From an uncultured Saprospiraceae bacterium (GTDB lineage Bacteria; Bacteroidota; Bacteroidia; Chitinophagales; Saprospiraceae): a DNA stretch of 63,368 bases. Under the pieces are notes generated by a model. It was not told the origin of the DNA, ran no database searches, and worked only from the letters and a program-made list of their open reading frames with translations. The stretch is taken from the NCBI GenBank assembly GCA_937997635.1, contig CALLFA010000019.1, positions 1 to 63,368 on the forward strand, written 5' to 3'. The position numbers and the translations under genes were made by a program. Positions 26,581 to 35,656 of the stretch are shown one piece after another (the stretch's first letter is position 1; every line of letters begins with the position of its first letter).

Positions 26581-27920
26581 GACGAAGACAATTCATATCT
26601 GATTCACTGATTGCAGGGACCGTGCTCGGTACTGTGCCATTTGCCTGTACACACAGTTTTGATACAGAGGTGTTGATCTTAGGTGGCGGCATATCGGGCT
26701 TATACCTCGCCTATTTACTTGATAAAGCTGGGAAGGGGTATATTCTGATTGAAGGTAGTGACAGATTTGGTGGGCGTATGTTTTTTCACCCAACCATTCA
26801 ACAAGATGTTGGTGGCAGGGGCATCGGCGACAAGTACAAAGAAATCATGTCTTTAGTCAATGATCTTGACATTGACTTAATTGACATTACAGAATTGACA
26901 GGAGGAGGACGTTCCTACTATGTAAATAATACACTCATACCCTCATTTGAGAACAGAGCTGACGATCCTGCCTTGTTAGAGTTTGTCACACCAGAAACAC
27001 CACCAGACTTGGAAGCCTTGGATGATTGGTATAAGCGATCTGATCTCGATCAAAGCTATTCTGATTATCTCAAAAAACTCGGCAGGACAGATGAAGAAAT
27101 AGCCTTGCTGAATATTAGTGCCAACTACAATGACGTGTACAATACGTCTTGCATAAACTCTCTACACAGTCGCGCATTTAGAAAATTCAACGGGTCTAAA
27201 GTAATATACAATTTTGCTGGTGGGACAAAGTCGCTCATTAATGCAATTGTAGAATCACTGAAAGGAGACTTACGTCTGAATAAAATTGTGACCTCCATCT
27301 CAGCAAAAGATAACGGAATAACAGTGTCTTGTGAAGATGGCACTTCTCTCAAGGCTGCAAAAGTCGTTTGTACGCTGCCATTCAGTACACTGCGAGATGT
27401 CGATCTCGATTTATCTCTCAATCCCAAACAAAAAACCGCCATCCAAGGCCTATCCTACACTGCCATCACTCAAATTCATTTTGATGCAATCGAGCCCTAC
27501 TGGGAAGCAGATAAGTTATCCCCATCTATGTGGACTGATACAGCATTAGAACGGATAATGACCTTTGGTTTTGGTGATGACAACAGGCATTTGGTTGCAT
27601 GGGTCAATGGCAAAGGGACTCATCAGTTTGATACGATGAGTGACAGCTCTATCGCCAACTTTCTCCTATCAGAAATGAAAAAAATACGACCCGCAAGCGA
27701 GGGTAAAATTGAATATACTGGCACTCATTCTTGGGGACAGTACAAGTTTAATAAAGGCGCTTATTGCGAATTCAATGTAGGGCAATCTAGTCTCTTTGAG
27801 GATATGATTAAGCCAGCTGGCAATGTTCATTTTGCAGGAGAGCATACTGCCACCCATTCCCGAGGCATAGAGGGAGCTGCTGAATCTGCAAAACGCGTAT
27901 ATAATGAATTAATGATTTAA
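26577..27920 (+). CDS. Exported FAD-dependent amine oxidase family protein
   Basis: 447 residues with a GTG start. The N-terminus RRRQFISDSLIAG resembles a twin-arginine signal, so the folded flavoprotein is probably exported. FAD binding: VLILGGGISGLYLAYLLDKAGKGY, split at the GxGxxG motif, then EGSDRFGGRMF. The C-terminal FAGEHTATHSRGIEGAAESAKR is the flavin-binding motif of monoamine oxidases and L-amino-acid oxidases. It oxidises a C-N (or C-C) bond with O2. It lies between the two subunits of the second hydratase. An oxidative step on an N-containing substrate is plausible. Confidence 0.85.
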   Translation: MRRRQFISDSLIAGTVLGTVPFACTHSFDTEVLILGGGISGLYLAYLLDKAGKGYILIEGSDRFGGRMFFHPTIQQDVGGRGIGDKYKEIMSLVNDLDIDLIDITELTGGGRSYYVNNTLIPSFENRADDPALLEFVTPETPPDLEALDDWYKRSDLDQSYSDYLKKLGRTDEEIALLNISANYNDVYNTSCINSLHSRAFRKFNGSKVIYNFAGGTKSLINAIVESLKGDLRLNKIVTSISAKDNGITVSCEDGTSLKAAKVVCTLPFSTLRDVDLDLSLNPKQKTAIQGLSYTAITQIHFDAIEPYWEADKLSPSMWTDTALERIMTFGFGDDNRHLVAWVNGKGTHQFDTMSDSSIANFLLSEMKKIRPASEGKIEYTGTHSWGQYKFNKGAYCEFNVGQSSLFEDMIKPAGNVHFAGEHTATHSRGIEGAAESAKRVYNELMI

Positions 27921-27921
27921 T

Positions 27922-28452
27922 ATGAGTAAGATAGAAGGAACATGTTGGGTAGCTGATGATTATGTGATGGCTTATGACATCATCATCCAAGAATATTGGA
28001 CATCAGCTATAGACCCTGAAGACAATAGTCTTTGGGTAATGGCTGGCGTCAAGGATGCATTCAACAAAGAAAATGGATTTAAGGATAATGGCTACACCTT
28101 TATAGTGGCAGCCCATAATTTTGCTGGTGGAGGTAAGAGTATCGAGCATGTTGTAGCTGGTCTTATTGGTGCAGGTATACAAGCCGTCTTCGCAGATAGT
28201 TTCGCCAGATTGCAATTTAGAAATGCGATCAATTATGGACTCCCATTTATCACATCCAAAGGGATTGCAGAACATTGTAAGACTGGAGATACCTTAAGCT
28301 ATGAGCCAGATTCTGGTATCATTACAAACATGACTAACGGTACAGAATTTTCATCGGTTCCGCCAGCTCCATTTGTTGCAGAGGTGAGTGCTGCTGGAGG
28401 CTTGATGAACTATGTCAGAGAAAAAATTAATAAAGGCGAAGCAATCGGATAA
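27922..28452 (+). CDS. LeuD-like small subunit with an altered substrate loop
   Basis: 176 residues. The swivel-domain pattern is recognisable: ADDYVMAYDIII at the N-terminus, AGIQAVFADSFARLQFRNAINYGLPF (broken here at FADSFARLQFRNAINYG) and a C-terminal AAGGLMNYV. Where all canonical members have NFGCGSSREHA, this protein reads NFAGGGKSIEHVV: the Arg and one Ser are lost and a Lys appears. Those residues contact the substrate carboxylates in aconitases, so substrate or chemistry should differ. It begins 1 nt after the amine oxidase. It is the only candidate partner for the large subunit at 25200. Confidence 0.8.
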   Translation: MSKIEGTCWVADDYVMAYDIIIQEYWTSAIDPEDNSLWVMAGVKDAFNKENGFKDNGYTFIVAAHNFAGGGKSIEHVVAGLIGAGIQAVFADSFARLQFRNAINYGLPFITSKGIAEHCKTGDTLSYEPDSGIITNMTNGTEFSSVPPAPFVAEVSAAGGLMNYVREKINKGEAIG

Positions 28453-28455
28453 TTG

Positions 28456-29226
28456 ATGAAAGAAAATAAAGTTAAAACAAGGATTAAAGAAGGAAAAGCC
28501 TGCTACGGTGCTATATCTCCGACTAATGATCCTACCATTTGTGAGTATATAGGTCTCAATGGCTTTGACTACTACATGATTGATGGCGAACATGGCGGCA
28601 TCTCCATCTCTGATGTCACAAATTTGGTAAGAGCTTGCGAAAACGTCGGTTGTACGCCACTCGCACGGATCAGAAGTGTAGACCCCAAATTGATATTGCA
28701 ATTCATGGATGCAGGAGTCATGGGAGTTATGATGCCTTCTATTGATAATGCAGATGATGTCAAGCGGTTAGTAGATGCTATCAAATACCCTCCACTGGGG
28801 ACAAGAGGTCTAGGTCCCGTGAGAGCTTCAGATTATATGCAAGGAGCACATTCGCAAAAAGAATATGTCACTTTTGCCAACGAACAAACACTCGTATTGC
28901 CACAGATAGAGTCCATGGCGTGCGTAGAAAATCTCGAATCCATTTGTCAAGTAGAAGGAGTAGATGGATTCATCATCGGACCAAGAGACTTGGCTATGTC
29001 AATGGGCTTTTATGATGGTCCTGGTCATTCAGAAGTACAGGACATGTTAGACAACATTTTTAAAACAGTACTGGATAGTGGAAAATTCTACGGGACAGTC
29101 GCAGGCAGTGCTGACCGAGCAAAGGAGTTGGTCGACAAAGGTGCCAGTATGATTTTAAATTCTGTACAAGGCTTGATTAAAGTATCAGCTAAACAGTTTT
29201 TATCAGCGAGAGAGTCTGATAATTAG
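28456..29226 (+). CDS. HpcH/HpaI family aldolase
   Basis: 256 residues from the ATG at 28456 (a TTG sits one codon earlier). Class II, metal-dependent aldolases of this family reversibly cleave 4-hydroxy-2-oxo acids or related malate-type acids, usually releasing pyruvate. Motifs: YMIDGEHGGISI (catalytic His and acidic residue), ARIRSVDP, the metal-ligand stretch DAGVMGVMMPSI, and TRGLGPVRASDY. It follows the altered LeuD-like gene by 3 nt. A hydratase-aldolase sequence on a free acid, parallel to the CoA-dependent route of the left-hand operon, is a reasonable inference. Confidence 0.88.
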   Translation: MKENKVKTRIKEGKACYGAISPTNDPTICEYIGLNGFDYYMIDGEHGGISISDVTNLVRACENVGCTPLARIRSVDPKLILQFMDAGVMGVMMPSIDNADDVKRLVDAIKYPPLGTRGLGPVRASDYMQGAHSQKEYVTFANEQTLVLPQIESMACVENLESICQVEGVDGFIIGPRDLAMSMGFYDGPGHSEVQDMLDNIFKTVLDSGKFYGTVAGSADRAKELVDKGASMILNSVQGLIKVSAKQFLSARESDN

Positions 29227-29268
29227 CCAAATAATTCCATTATTCTGAAACATTAAAACAAACAATCT

Positions 29269-29580
29269 ATGCCATCAATCGTCGTACTATTCAACTTACA
29301 AGATGAAGGATCCAGAGACAAATATGAATCATGGGCGAAGTCTACTGATCTCCCAACTGTAAAAGCACTCAAATCCATAGATGACTTCAAAGTATATAAA
29401 TTGAATGAAGTCATGGGGACAAGTGATGCCCCACCCTACCAATACTGTGAAGTGATCGAAGTCAACGATATGGACACCTTCGGTGCAGAGATCGCAACGG
29501 AAACCATGACCAGGGTCGCACAGGAGTTTCAAGCATTTGCAGATAACCCCATTTTTCTCGTATCAGAACAAATCGGCTAA
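29269..29580 (+). CDS. REDY-like protein (HapK family)
   Basis: 103 residues, ferredoxin-like alpha/beta barrel type. The sequence IVVLFNLQDEGSRDKYESWA, TDLPTVKALKSIDDFKVYKL and the end EFQAFADNPIFLVSEQIG match the REDY-like/HapK small-protein family in my recollection. HapK comes from a prodigiosin cluster, but most relatives are uncharacterised and sit in degradation operons. It might be a small cyclase, isomerase or monooxygenase-like protein. It follows the aldolase after a 42-nt gap; its stop and the next ATG share one base (TAATG). Confidence 0.65.
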   Translation: MPSIVVLFNLQDEGSRDKYESWAKSTDLPTVKALKSIDDFKVYKLNEVMGTSDAPPYQYCEVIEVNDMDTFGAEIATETMTRVAQEFQAFADNPIFLVSEQIG

Positions 29581-30413
29581 TGAAAGGTCTAAGAGGAAAA
29601 ACAGCCATTGTTACTGGCTCTGGTCGTCAACAAGGGATCGGTGAGGCAATTGCTAAGTATTTGGCAAAGAAAGGTTGTAATGTTGTGATTTCAGACATTG
29701 GAGAACCATCAGGTAAAAATTTCACTAAGACGCATATTGGCTCTAGTAAAGAAATGAAAGCCATTGTCAAAGAAATAAAAGCTAGTAAAGGCAATGCAAT
29801 AGCCATTCCTTGTGATGTGAGAAAATCCAAACAAATAGAGGACATGATATCCAAAACAATCAAAAAATTTGGATCGTTAGACATCATGGTAAACAATGCG
29901 GGTGTCGGATACATTATGGAGCCCTTCGAAGAATTTAAAGAATCCAGTTGGGATGCTGTACTGGATGTAAATCTCAAAGGCGCATTCTTATGCTCACAAG
30001 CTGCAGCTAGACAAATGATAAAACAAGGCAAAGGGGGCAGCATCATCAACATAGCCAGCCAAGCTGCGAAGTCTGGATTTCCATTTGCAGCAGCTTACAC
30101 TGCCTCCAAACACGGTATGGTAGGATTAACAAGGAGCAATGCGGTAGAGTTAGGTTCTCATAAAATTCGAGTGAATGCTGTATGTCCTAACCACATCACA
30201 ACGGGACTTGGCCACTGGCAAAACAAATTTTTTAGTGAAAAATTGGGTCTTGATTATGACAGCTATTTACAAGGTATCGTGGATAAAAATCCATTGGGAC
30301 GCACAGGTAGAGTTGATGATATCGCAAGAGCTGTTGCATTCTTGGCATCAGACGAATCGAGCTATATCACAGGTGAGGCAATGAATGTCAGCGGAGGAGA
30401 AGAATACCATTAG
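29580..30413 (+). CDS. Short-chain dehydrogenase/reductase
   Basis: 277 residues, classical SDR. The nucleotide-binding TGSGRQQGIGEA, NNAGVGY, catalytic Ser in IINIASQAAKSG and YTASKHG (Tyr and Lys of the triad) are all present. It oxidises or reduces a hydroxyl/ketone with NAD(P). Asp in VVISDIG after strand 2 suggests NAD(H) rather than NADP(H). Its start overlaps the HapK-like gene by 1 nt. The substrate is not deducible. Confidence 0.92.
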   Translation: MKGLRGKTAIVTGSGRQQGIGEAIAKYLAKKGCNVVISDIGEPSGKNFTKTHIGSSKEMKAIVKEIKASKGNAIAIPCDVRKSKQIEDMISKTIKKFGSLDIMVNNAGVGYIMEPFEEFKESSWDAVLDVNLKGAFLCSQAAARQMIKQGKGGSIINIASQAAKSGFPFAAAYTASKHGMVGLTRSNAVELGSHKIRVNAVCPNHITTGLGHWQNKFFSEKLGLDYDSYLQGIVDKNPLGRTGRVDDIARAVAFLASDESSYITGEAMNVSGGEEYH

Positions 30414-30461
30414 TGAAATCGAACAAGCAAATTGACAAATTAAATAATTGAATAATCGAAC

Positions 30462-32525
30462 ATGCAATTAGGGATAGACATAGGAGGTACATTTACAGAC
30501 TTGGTATTGTATAGACCAGATGGTCGCATACTACAATTTGCAAAAACACTGACCACATATCCAGACCCTACAATTGGAATTTTTAATGGCATTGAAGAGT
30601 TAAAACAACAATTTGATCTGGACATCACTAAGTTAGATAAAATCGTTCATGGCACCACACTAGTGACGAATGCAATCATAGAAAGAAAAGGGTGTAAAAC
30701 GGCTTTTGTGACGACAAAAGGATTTGAAGATGTCTTGGAAATCGGTAGAGAACTTAGATACGATATCTATGATCTATTCTTGACTATGCCAAAACCATTA
30801 GTGCCTAGAAATTTGAGATTTGGTATCGAAGAGCGCATCAACAGCAAAGGAGAGATACTTACTCCTTTATCTAAAGAACACCTCCAGAAATTGTCCAGAA
30901 CACTTGCCAAAGAACAGGTAGAGTCTGTCAGTATTTGCCTCTTGAATTCGTATGCCAATACCAGTCATGAGAAAAAACTTGGTCAATACTTACAAAAAGA
31001 ATTCCCAAACCTCTACGTTACTCTTTCTTCAGAGATAATGCCTGAGATCAGAGAATACGAAAGAAGTTCTGCCACTGCTATGAATGCTTATGTGCAACCT
31101 TTGACAGATCAATATTTGCATAAGCTCAGAAAAAATTTGATCAAAGATGGCTTTACAGGCAAATTATTAATCATGAATTCGAGTGGTCGACTGACTACCA
31201 TTGATGGGGCTCGCAAATCTCCGATTCAATTATTGGAGTCAGGTCCTGCTGGTGGTTCTATGTCTGGTGTATATTTCGGCGCCCAAACTGGCAATAAAAA
31301 CTTACTGTGTTTTGATATGGGAGGCACTACGGCAAAGGCAAGCCTTATCCATAAAGGGAAGCCAGAAATTACCAATCAATTTGAGGCTGGTCGAGTAAAA
31401 CGTTTCAAAAAAGGAAGTGGATTGCCAGTGCGGATTCCTGTCATTGATATGATCGAGATAGGTGCTGGTGGTGGTAGTATCGCGCGCATTGACACCCTTG
31501 GATTGCTCACCGTTGGTCCCGATAGTGCAGCCTCAAATCCAGGTCCCGCTTGCTATAATTTGGGTGGCACACTTCCTACAGTGACAGATGCTGATCTCAT
31601 ACTCGGTTATTTGAACGAAGATTATTTCCTTGGAGGCACCATGAAGCTAAACAAAGAAGCGGCCAGGCATGCCATCAAAACGAAAATAGCAGACCCACTC
31701 GGTATCTCTGTTGAAGAAGCTGCATTTGGAATACATAAAATAGTCAACGAAAATATGGCCAACGCAGCAAGGGTCCACATCCTAGAAAAAGGCTTGGACC
31801 CCAGACAATTCGGAATGATCGCATTTGGTGGTGCAGGTCCAGTACATGCATTCGAGGTCGCTCGATTGCTTAATGCACCGAGACTCATTATCCCTGTAGG
31901 TGCCGGCGTCACTTCGGCTTTGGGATTCTTGCTAGCGCCTATGGCCCAAGAGCTCATCCATAGTCATGTACATAATCTAGAATCACTTGACTGGAATCAC
32001 GTCAATGCATTCCTATCGGAAATGGAAGAAAAAGCTACACGATTTCTGGTTGACTCAGGCGAACTTAAAAAGGACATCCATATTAAAAGAATTGGAGACA
32101 TGCGCTATGAAGGCCAAGGTCATGAGATAACCATAGAGCTGCCGAATGGACGTTTGGATGAGTCTTCTGTGGAGACCATACAGAAAAGATTTATTAAAGA
32201 ATACGAATTCAGATACACAAAAAGCTTACAACACATTCCAATGCAAATGGTGACATGGAAGGTGCAAGCCATAGGCATTCAGCCAGAACTGGAAGTCAGG
32301 AAAGAAACATCAACCACTACCACCAATCATAAATCCAAGCGGCGAGTCAACTTTGAGTCTATAGGATTTATAGATTGTCCAGTTTACAAACGTGCACATC
32401 TCACTCATGAATTTCATCAGCCTGGTCCGATGATCATTGAAGAGAAAGAAAGCACCACCATCATAGGTGTCAACTGTGACGTGCATATAGATAATAATCT
32501 TAACATTATAATCGAGTTTCAATGA
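30462..32525 (+). CDS. hyuA: Hydantoinase/oxoprolinase family, subunit A
   Basis: 687 residues, ASKHA-type ATP-binding enzyme. The N-terminus QLGIDIGGTFTDLVLYRPDG carries the first phosphate motif; HGTTLVTNAIIERKG, FDMGGTTAKASL and IAFGGAGPVHAFE follow. With subunit B (34029) this family performs ATP-dependent hydrolysis of hydantoins or 5-oxoproline, or carboxylation of ketones. The A and B genes are separated by an FAD dehydrogenase. Its stop overlaps that gene by ATGA. A 48-nt gap precedes it. With the cyclic amidohydrolase at the left edge this gives the cluster two different ring-opening enzyme types. Confidence 0.9.
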   Translation: MQLGIDIGGTFTDLVLYRPDGRILQFAKTLTTYPDPTIGIFNGIEELKQQFDLDITKLDKIVHGTTLVTNAIIERKGCKTAFVTTKGFEDVLEIGRELRYDIYDLFLTMPKPLVPRNLRFGIEERINSKGEILTPLSKEHLQKLSRTLAKEQVESVSICLLNSYANTSHEKKLGQYLQKEFPNLYVTLSSEIMPEIREYERSSATAMNAYVQPLTDQYLHKLRKNLIKDGFTGKLLIMNSSGRLTTIDGARKSPIQLLESGPAGGSMSGVYFGAQTGNKNLLCFDMGGTTAKASLIHKGKPEITNQFEAGRVKRFKKGSGLPVRIPVIDMIEIGAGGGSIARIDTLGLLTVGPDSAASNPGPACYNLGGTLPTVTDADLILGYLNEDYFLGGTMKLNKEAARHAIKTKIADPLGISVEEAAFGIHKIVNENMANAARVHILEKGLDPRQFGMIAFGGAGPVHAFEVARLLNAPRLIIPVGAGVTSALGFLLAPMAQELIHSHVHNLESLDWNHVNAFLSEMEEKATRFLVDSGELKKDIHIKRIGDMRYEGQGHEITIELPNGRLDESSVETIQKRFIKEYEFRYTKSLQHIPMQMVTWKVQAIGIQPELEVRKETSTTTTNHKSKRRVNFESIGFIDCPVYKRAHLTHEFHQPGPMIIEEKESTTIIGVNCDVHIDNNLNIIIEFQ

Positions 32526-33988
32526 AACATGAGTTTGATATCATCATTGTCGGCGCAGGCACCGCAGGAATGGCATGTGCGATAGAAGCTTCATCCAATG
32601 GGGCTACTGTGGCTCTTATAGATAAGGCAGATAAAATTGGCGGCTCCATGCACTGGTCAGGTGGTCATATGAGTGCCGGGGGAACACAGCTACAAAAAAG
32701 AAACAATATTGACGACTCCATAGAAGATCATTATCGAGACATTCTAAATATAAATGGAGGTTCAGGAGATCTGACTTTGATAAAAAAAGCAGTACATGAA
32801 GCTCCTGTCACTCTAGACTGGTTGGATGACAATGGCTTTGACTGGGCTGCAGATTGTCCGAGGATCATCTACGGTCATGTCCCATATACCAAGGCCAGAA
32901 CCCAGTACGGCAGCAACAAAGCCATCAGCATACTAGAGACTATGATGCCCCATTGGGAAAAAGGGATAGCGTCTAGTAGAATCCACTGTATGCTTAGCAC
33001 AGAATTTGTGTCTTTCAAAGAAAATGAAGAGTCAGTATTAATCACTTGCAAACAAAAGGATGCGATTATCGAATTAAGCGCAAAACACGCCGTACTCACC
33101 ACTGGAGGCTATGGAAGCAACCACGAATTTTTTAAAACAAAACACGGCGACATCCCATATAACAGTTCGACTTATCCAACGTCCACTGGAGAAATGATCC
33201 AATATCTGGAGAAGGATCACCACATCCATTTCAGAATGGCTGATTTACACCTACCAAGCCTCGGAGGACTGGAGTTAGAACCAGGGAGTAATCGTTCAAA
33301 TTTTAATGAAGCATGGGCCATGGTACTCACATCTGTATACAGACAACCAAGAGATATATATGTCAATGTGCATGGTAAACGCTTCATGGCTGAAGATGAA
33401 ATTAATGCAGATACCAGAGAACGCGAAGTCACCAAACAAGATAATTGGCAATTTTGGGTAGTCTTCGATGAAAACGGGCTTACAGCTTTAGATGACAATG
33501 GCATACAAAATTCGATTATCATTGGCTGGACCATCGATCAAATCAAAGCTGAAGCTGCTAAAAATAAAGCGATCTTCGTAAAAGATTCCATTGAAGAATT
33601 GGCACAAGTCACTGGATTACCATCTGATGCTTTGCACAATACCATTGAAGACTTCAATATCTGTGTCGACAAACAAGAGGATCTGGCATTTGGGAGAACC
33701 TATCTGCAACACAAGATAGAAACAGGGCCATTTTATGCAGTCAAAGTGCACGCTTCTTTATTGGTAACATTTGGTGGTGTATCTGTCGATCACCTTTTAC
33801 GATTAAAAACCACTGAGGGCAAGTCTTACAAACGGGTTTATGCTGCTGGAGAAATCCTGGGTCTAGGTGCAACGAGCGGAAATGCTTTTTGTAGTGGGAT
33901 GGCAATCACACCTGCCTTAAGCTTTGGAAGACTACTGGGGAGATATTTATGCGAAGTTGATATGTCTTTAGCAAAACAATATTCATGA
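32522..33988 (+). CDS. FAD-dependent dehydrogenase, fumarate reductase/ketosteroid dehydrogenase family
   Basis: 488 residues. The Rossmann motif FDIIIVGAGTAGMACAIEA and the following LIDKADKIGGSMHWSGG bind FAD. The C-terminal ending YAAGEILGLGATSGNAFCSGM is typical of the flavocytochrome-c/3-ketosteroid dehydrogenase group, as is HGKRFMAED. These enzymes add or remove a C=C bond next to a carboxylate or ketone. It overlaps hydantoinase A by 4 nt. It is followed by a 40-nt gap holding a perfect inverted repeat. A desaturase that generates or reduces the maleate-type intermediate is possible. Confidence 0.88.
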   Translation: MKHEFDIIIVGAGTAGMACAIEASSNGATVALIDKADKIGGSMHWSGGHMSAGGTQLQKRNNIDDSIEDHYRDILNINGGSGDLTLIKKAVHEAPVTLDWLDDNGFDWAADCPRIIYGHVPYTKARTQYGSNKAISILETMMPHWEKGIASSRIHCMLSTEFVSFKENEESVLITCKQKDAIIELSAKHAVLTTGGYGSNHEFFKTKHGDIPYNSSTYPTSTGEMIQYLEKDHHIHFRMADLHLPSLGGLELEPGSNRSNFNEAWAMVLTSVYRQPRDIYVNVHGKRFMAEDEINADTREREVTKQDNWQFWVVFDENGLTALDDNGIQNSIIIGWTIDQIKAEAAKNKAIFVKDSIEELAQVTGLPSDALHNTIEDFNICVDKQEDLAFGRTYLQHKIETGPFYAVKVHASLLVTFGGVSVDHLLRLKTTEGKSYKRVYAAGEILGLGATSGNAFCSGMAITPALSFGRLLGRYLCEVDMSLAKQYS

Positions 33989-33991
33989 AAT

Positions 33992-34014
33992 AATGGTTAA
34001 ATAGATTAACCATT
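33992..34014. promoter_or_regulatory. Perfect operator-like palindrome inside the plus operon (copy 3)
   Basis: AATGGTTAA-ATAGA-TTAACCATT: 9-bp perfectly paired arms around 5 nt. The core GTTAA-N5-TTAAC (33996-34010) is the consensus of the half-site pairs found at 8104 and 24615. It lies between the FAD dehydrogenase stop (33988) and the GTG start of hydantoinase B (34029). It could be an internal operator and promoter for the last four genes, or a transcription-attenuating hairpin. No T-run long enough for a terminator follows. Confidence 0.6.
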
Positions 34015-34028
34015 TTAAACTAAACAAT

Positions 34029-35654
34029 GTGCAATCAATAACAGAAATAGAGACCTTCGATTCGATAAGCTTATCCATTTTATGGTCAAGATTGATAAGC
34101 ATAGTCGATGAAGCAGGCACCACATTGCAGCGGACCTCGTTCTCCACTGTGACAAGAGAATCCAATGATTTTGCTGTAGTCCTCATGGATATACAGGGGA
34201 GATCGATCGCACAGTCGAGTATATCTGTTCCATCCTTCCTAGGTGTACTGCCCATGCTTACAAAAGCTCTCCTTGAAGATCACTTTCCGCTGGATAGTTG
34301 GCATGAGGGTGATGTGGTCATGACCAATGACCCTTGGCTATGTGCAGGTCACAAGCCAGACATTGGTATCGTGTCTCCTATTTTTTATCAATCCCAATTG
34401 ATTGGCTTTATTGGTACGATAGCGCACTCACCAGATATGGGAGGAGTTCTATGGGGAGCAGGATCCAGAGATTTATACGAAGAAGGATTACTGGTTCCTC
34501 CGACAAAACTTTATGCCGAAGGAGTCCCGAATGACACTTTATTCAACATACTGGAGCATAATGTACGTGCTCCACTACAGACCATAGGAGACATCAAAGC
34601 TCAGATCGCTGCTAATGACCAAGGGATACGATCACTACACCGCTTGATGGACGAAAACGATCTGACAGATCTTGTCCAGTTGAGTGACGCCGTGGTCAGG
34701 TCTTCTGAAAAAGCAATGCGCAAAGCCATTAAAGAAGCTCCAGATGGCACATACAACTATACCTATGAAACTGATGGAGATGGCAATGGCGCTGGATGCA
34801 CCTTTCAAATCGCCGTTACAATCAAAGGAGACACCATACACGCCAATTACGAAGGCACTTCCGGAGCTCATGAGCTGAGCATCAACGCAGTAAAAAATTA
34901 TACATACGCATATACTGCATATCCAATCAAATGCGCATTTAGCCCAGACGTCCCTAACAATGATGGCGCGTTTTATCCCATCACAGTAGAGGCACCAGAA
35001 GGGTCTTTATTAAATGCGAAGAAACCCTCTCCTCTTGGAGCTAGAAACATTACTGGCAATATGTTACACTCCGTCGTATTTGGTGCACTGAGTCAAGCGA
35101 TCCCAGACAAAGTGCAGGCAGACTGCGGTAGTGCTTGCTGGTGTATCGTTCTCAATGGACAAACCAACGGCAAAGAATTTGTCGAATACTTCTTTTTGAA
35201 TGGTGGATATGGTGCAAGACCTGGAATGGATGGAGAGCACACACTGAGTTTTCCTACCAATGTGGCAAATGTTCCTATAGAAGTATTGGAAAACGACATT
35301 AAAATCCTAGTAACAGAAAAATCATTAGTCAATGACTCTGGAGGACATGGAGAATGGAGAGGAGGATTGGGTCAGCGCTTTAGTTTCAAAAATGTAGGCG
35401 ATCAGTCCATCAATATTTCTATCTTAACTGAGAAAATCAAGACCCAAGCAAAAGGCATATGTGGAGGAGAGGATGGAGCATCAGGAAGCATAGAAATTAT
35501 ACCAGACCGTCCATTCCCTAAAAAAGGATTGGATAAAATACATCCAGGAGAAGAAATCATTTTAACTCTGCCTGGTGGCGCTGGATATGGCAGCGCTTCT
35601 CAACGAAAACAATCATTAATCTCATATGATAAATCACTTTCTTATATATCTTAA
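34029..35654 (+). CDS. hyuB: Hydantoinase/oxoprolinase family, subunit B
   Basis: 541 residues with a GTG start; an ATG at 34027 is out of frame. Family motifs: GDVVMTNDPWLCAGHKPDIG, TIAHSPDMGG and the C-terminal LPGGAGYG. It completes the ATP-dependent hydrolase with subunit A (30462). Length is normal for HyuB (about 520-590). The gene follows the internal operator-like palindrome, so subunit B could be expressed partly independently of A. It is followed by the methyltransferase after 2 nt. Confidence 0.9.
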   Translation: MQSITEIETFDSISLSILWSRLISIVDEAGTTLQRTSFSTVTRESNDFAVVLMDIQGRSIAQSSISVPSFLGVLPMLTKALLEDHFPLDSWHEGDVVMTNDPWLCAGHKPDIGIVSPIFYQSQLIGFIGTIAHSPDMGGVLWGAGSRDLYEEGLLVPPTKLYAEGVPNDTLFNILEHNVRAPLQTIGDIKAQIAANDQGIRSLHRLMDENDLTDLVQLSDAVVRSSEKAMRKAIKEAPDGTYNYTYETDGDGNGAGCTFQIAVTIKGDTIHANYEGTSGAHELSINAVKNYTYAYTAYPIKCAFSPDVPNNDGAFYPITVEAPEGSLLNAKKPSPLGARNITGNMLHSVVFGALSQAIPDKVQADCGSACWCIVLNGQTNGKEFVEYFFLNGGYGARPGMDGEHTLSFPTNVANVPIEVLENDIKILVTEKSLVNDSGGHGEWRGGLGQRFSFKNVGDQSINISILTEKIKTQAKGICGGEDGASGSIEIIPDRPFPKKGLDKIHPGEEIILTLPGGAGYGSASQRKQSLISYDKSLSYIS

Positions 35655-35656
35655 TT

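Noticed and set aside
30432-30452. Additional RTTAA-N5-TTAAY-like match before hydantoinase A
   Set aside because: One half is mismatched, and such sites are expected by chance in AT-rich gaps; only matches with preserved symmetry or spacing were kept.
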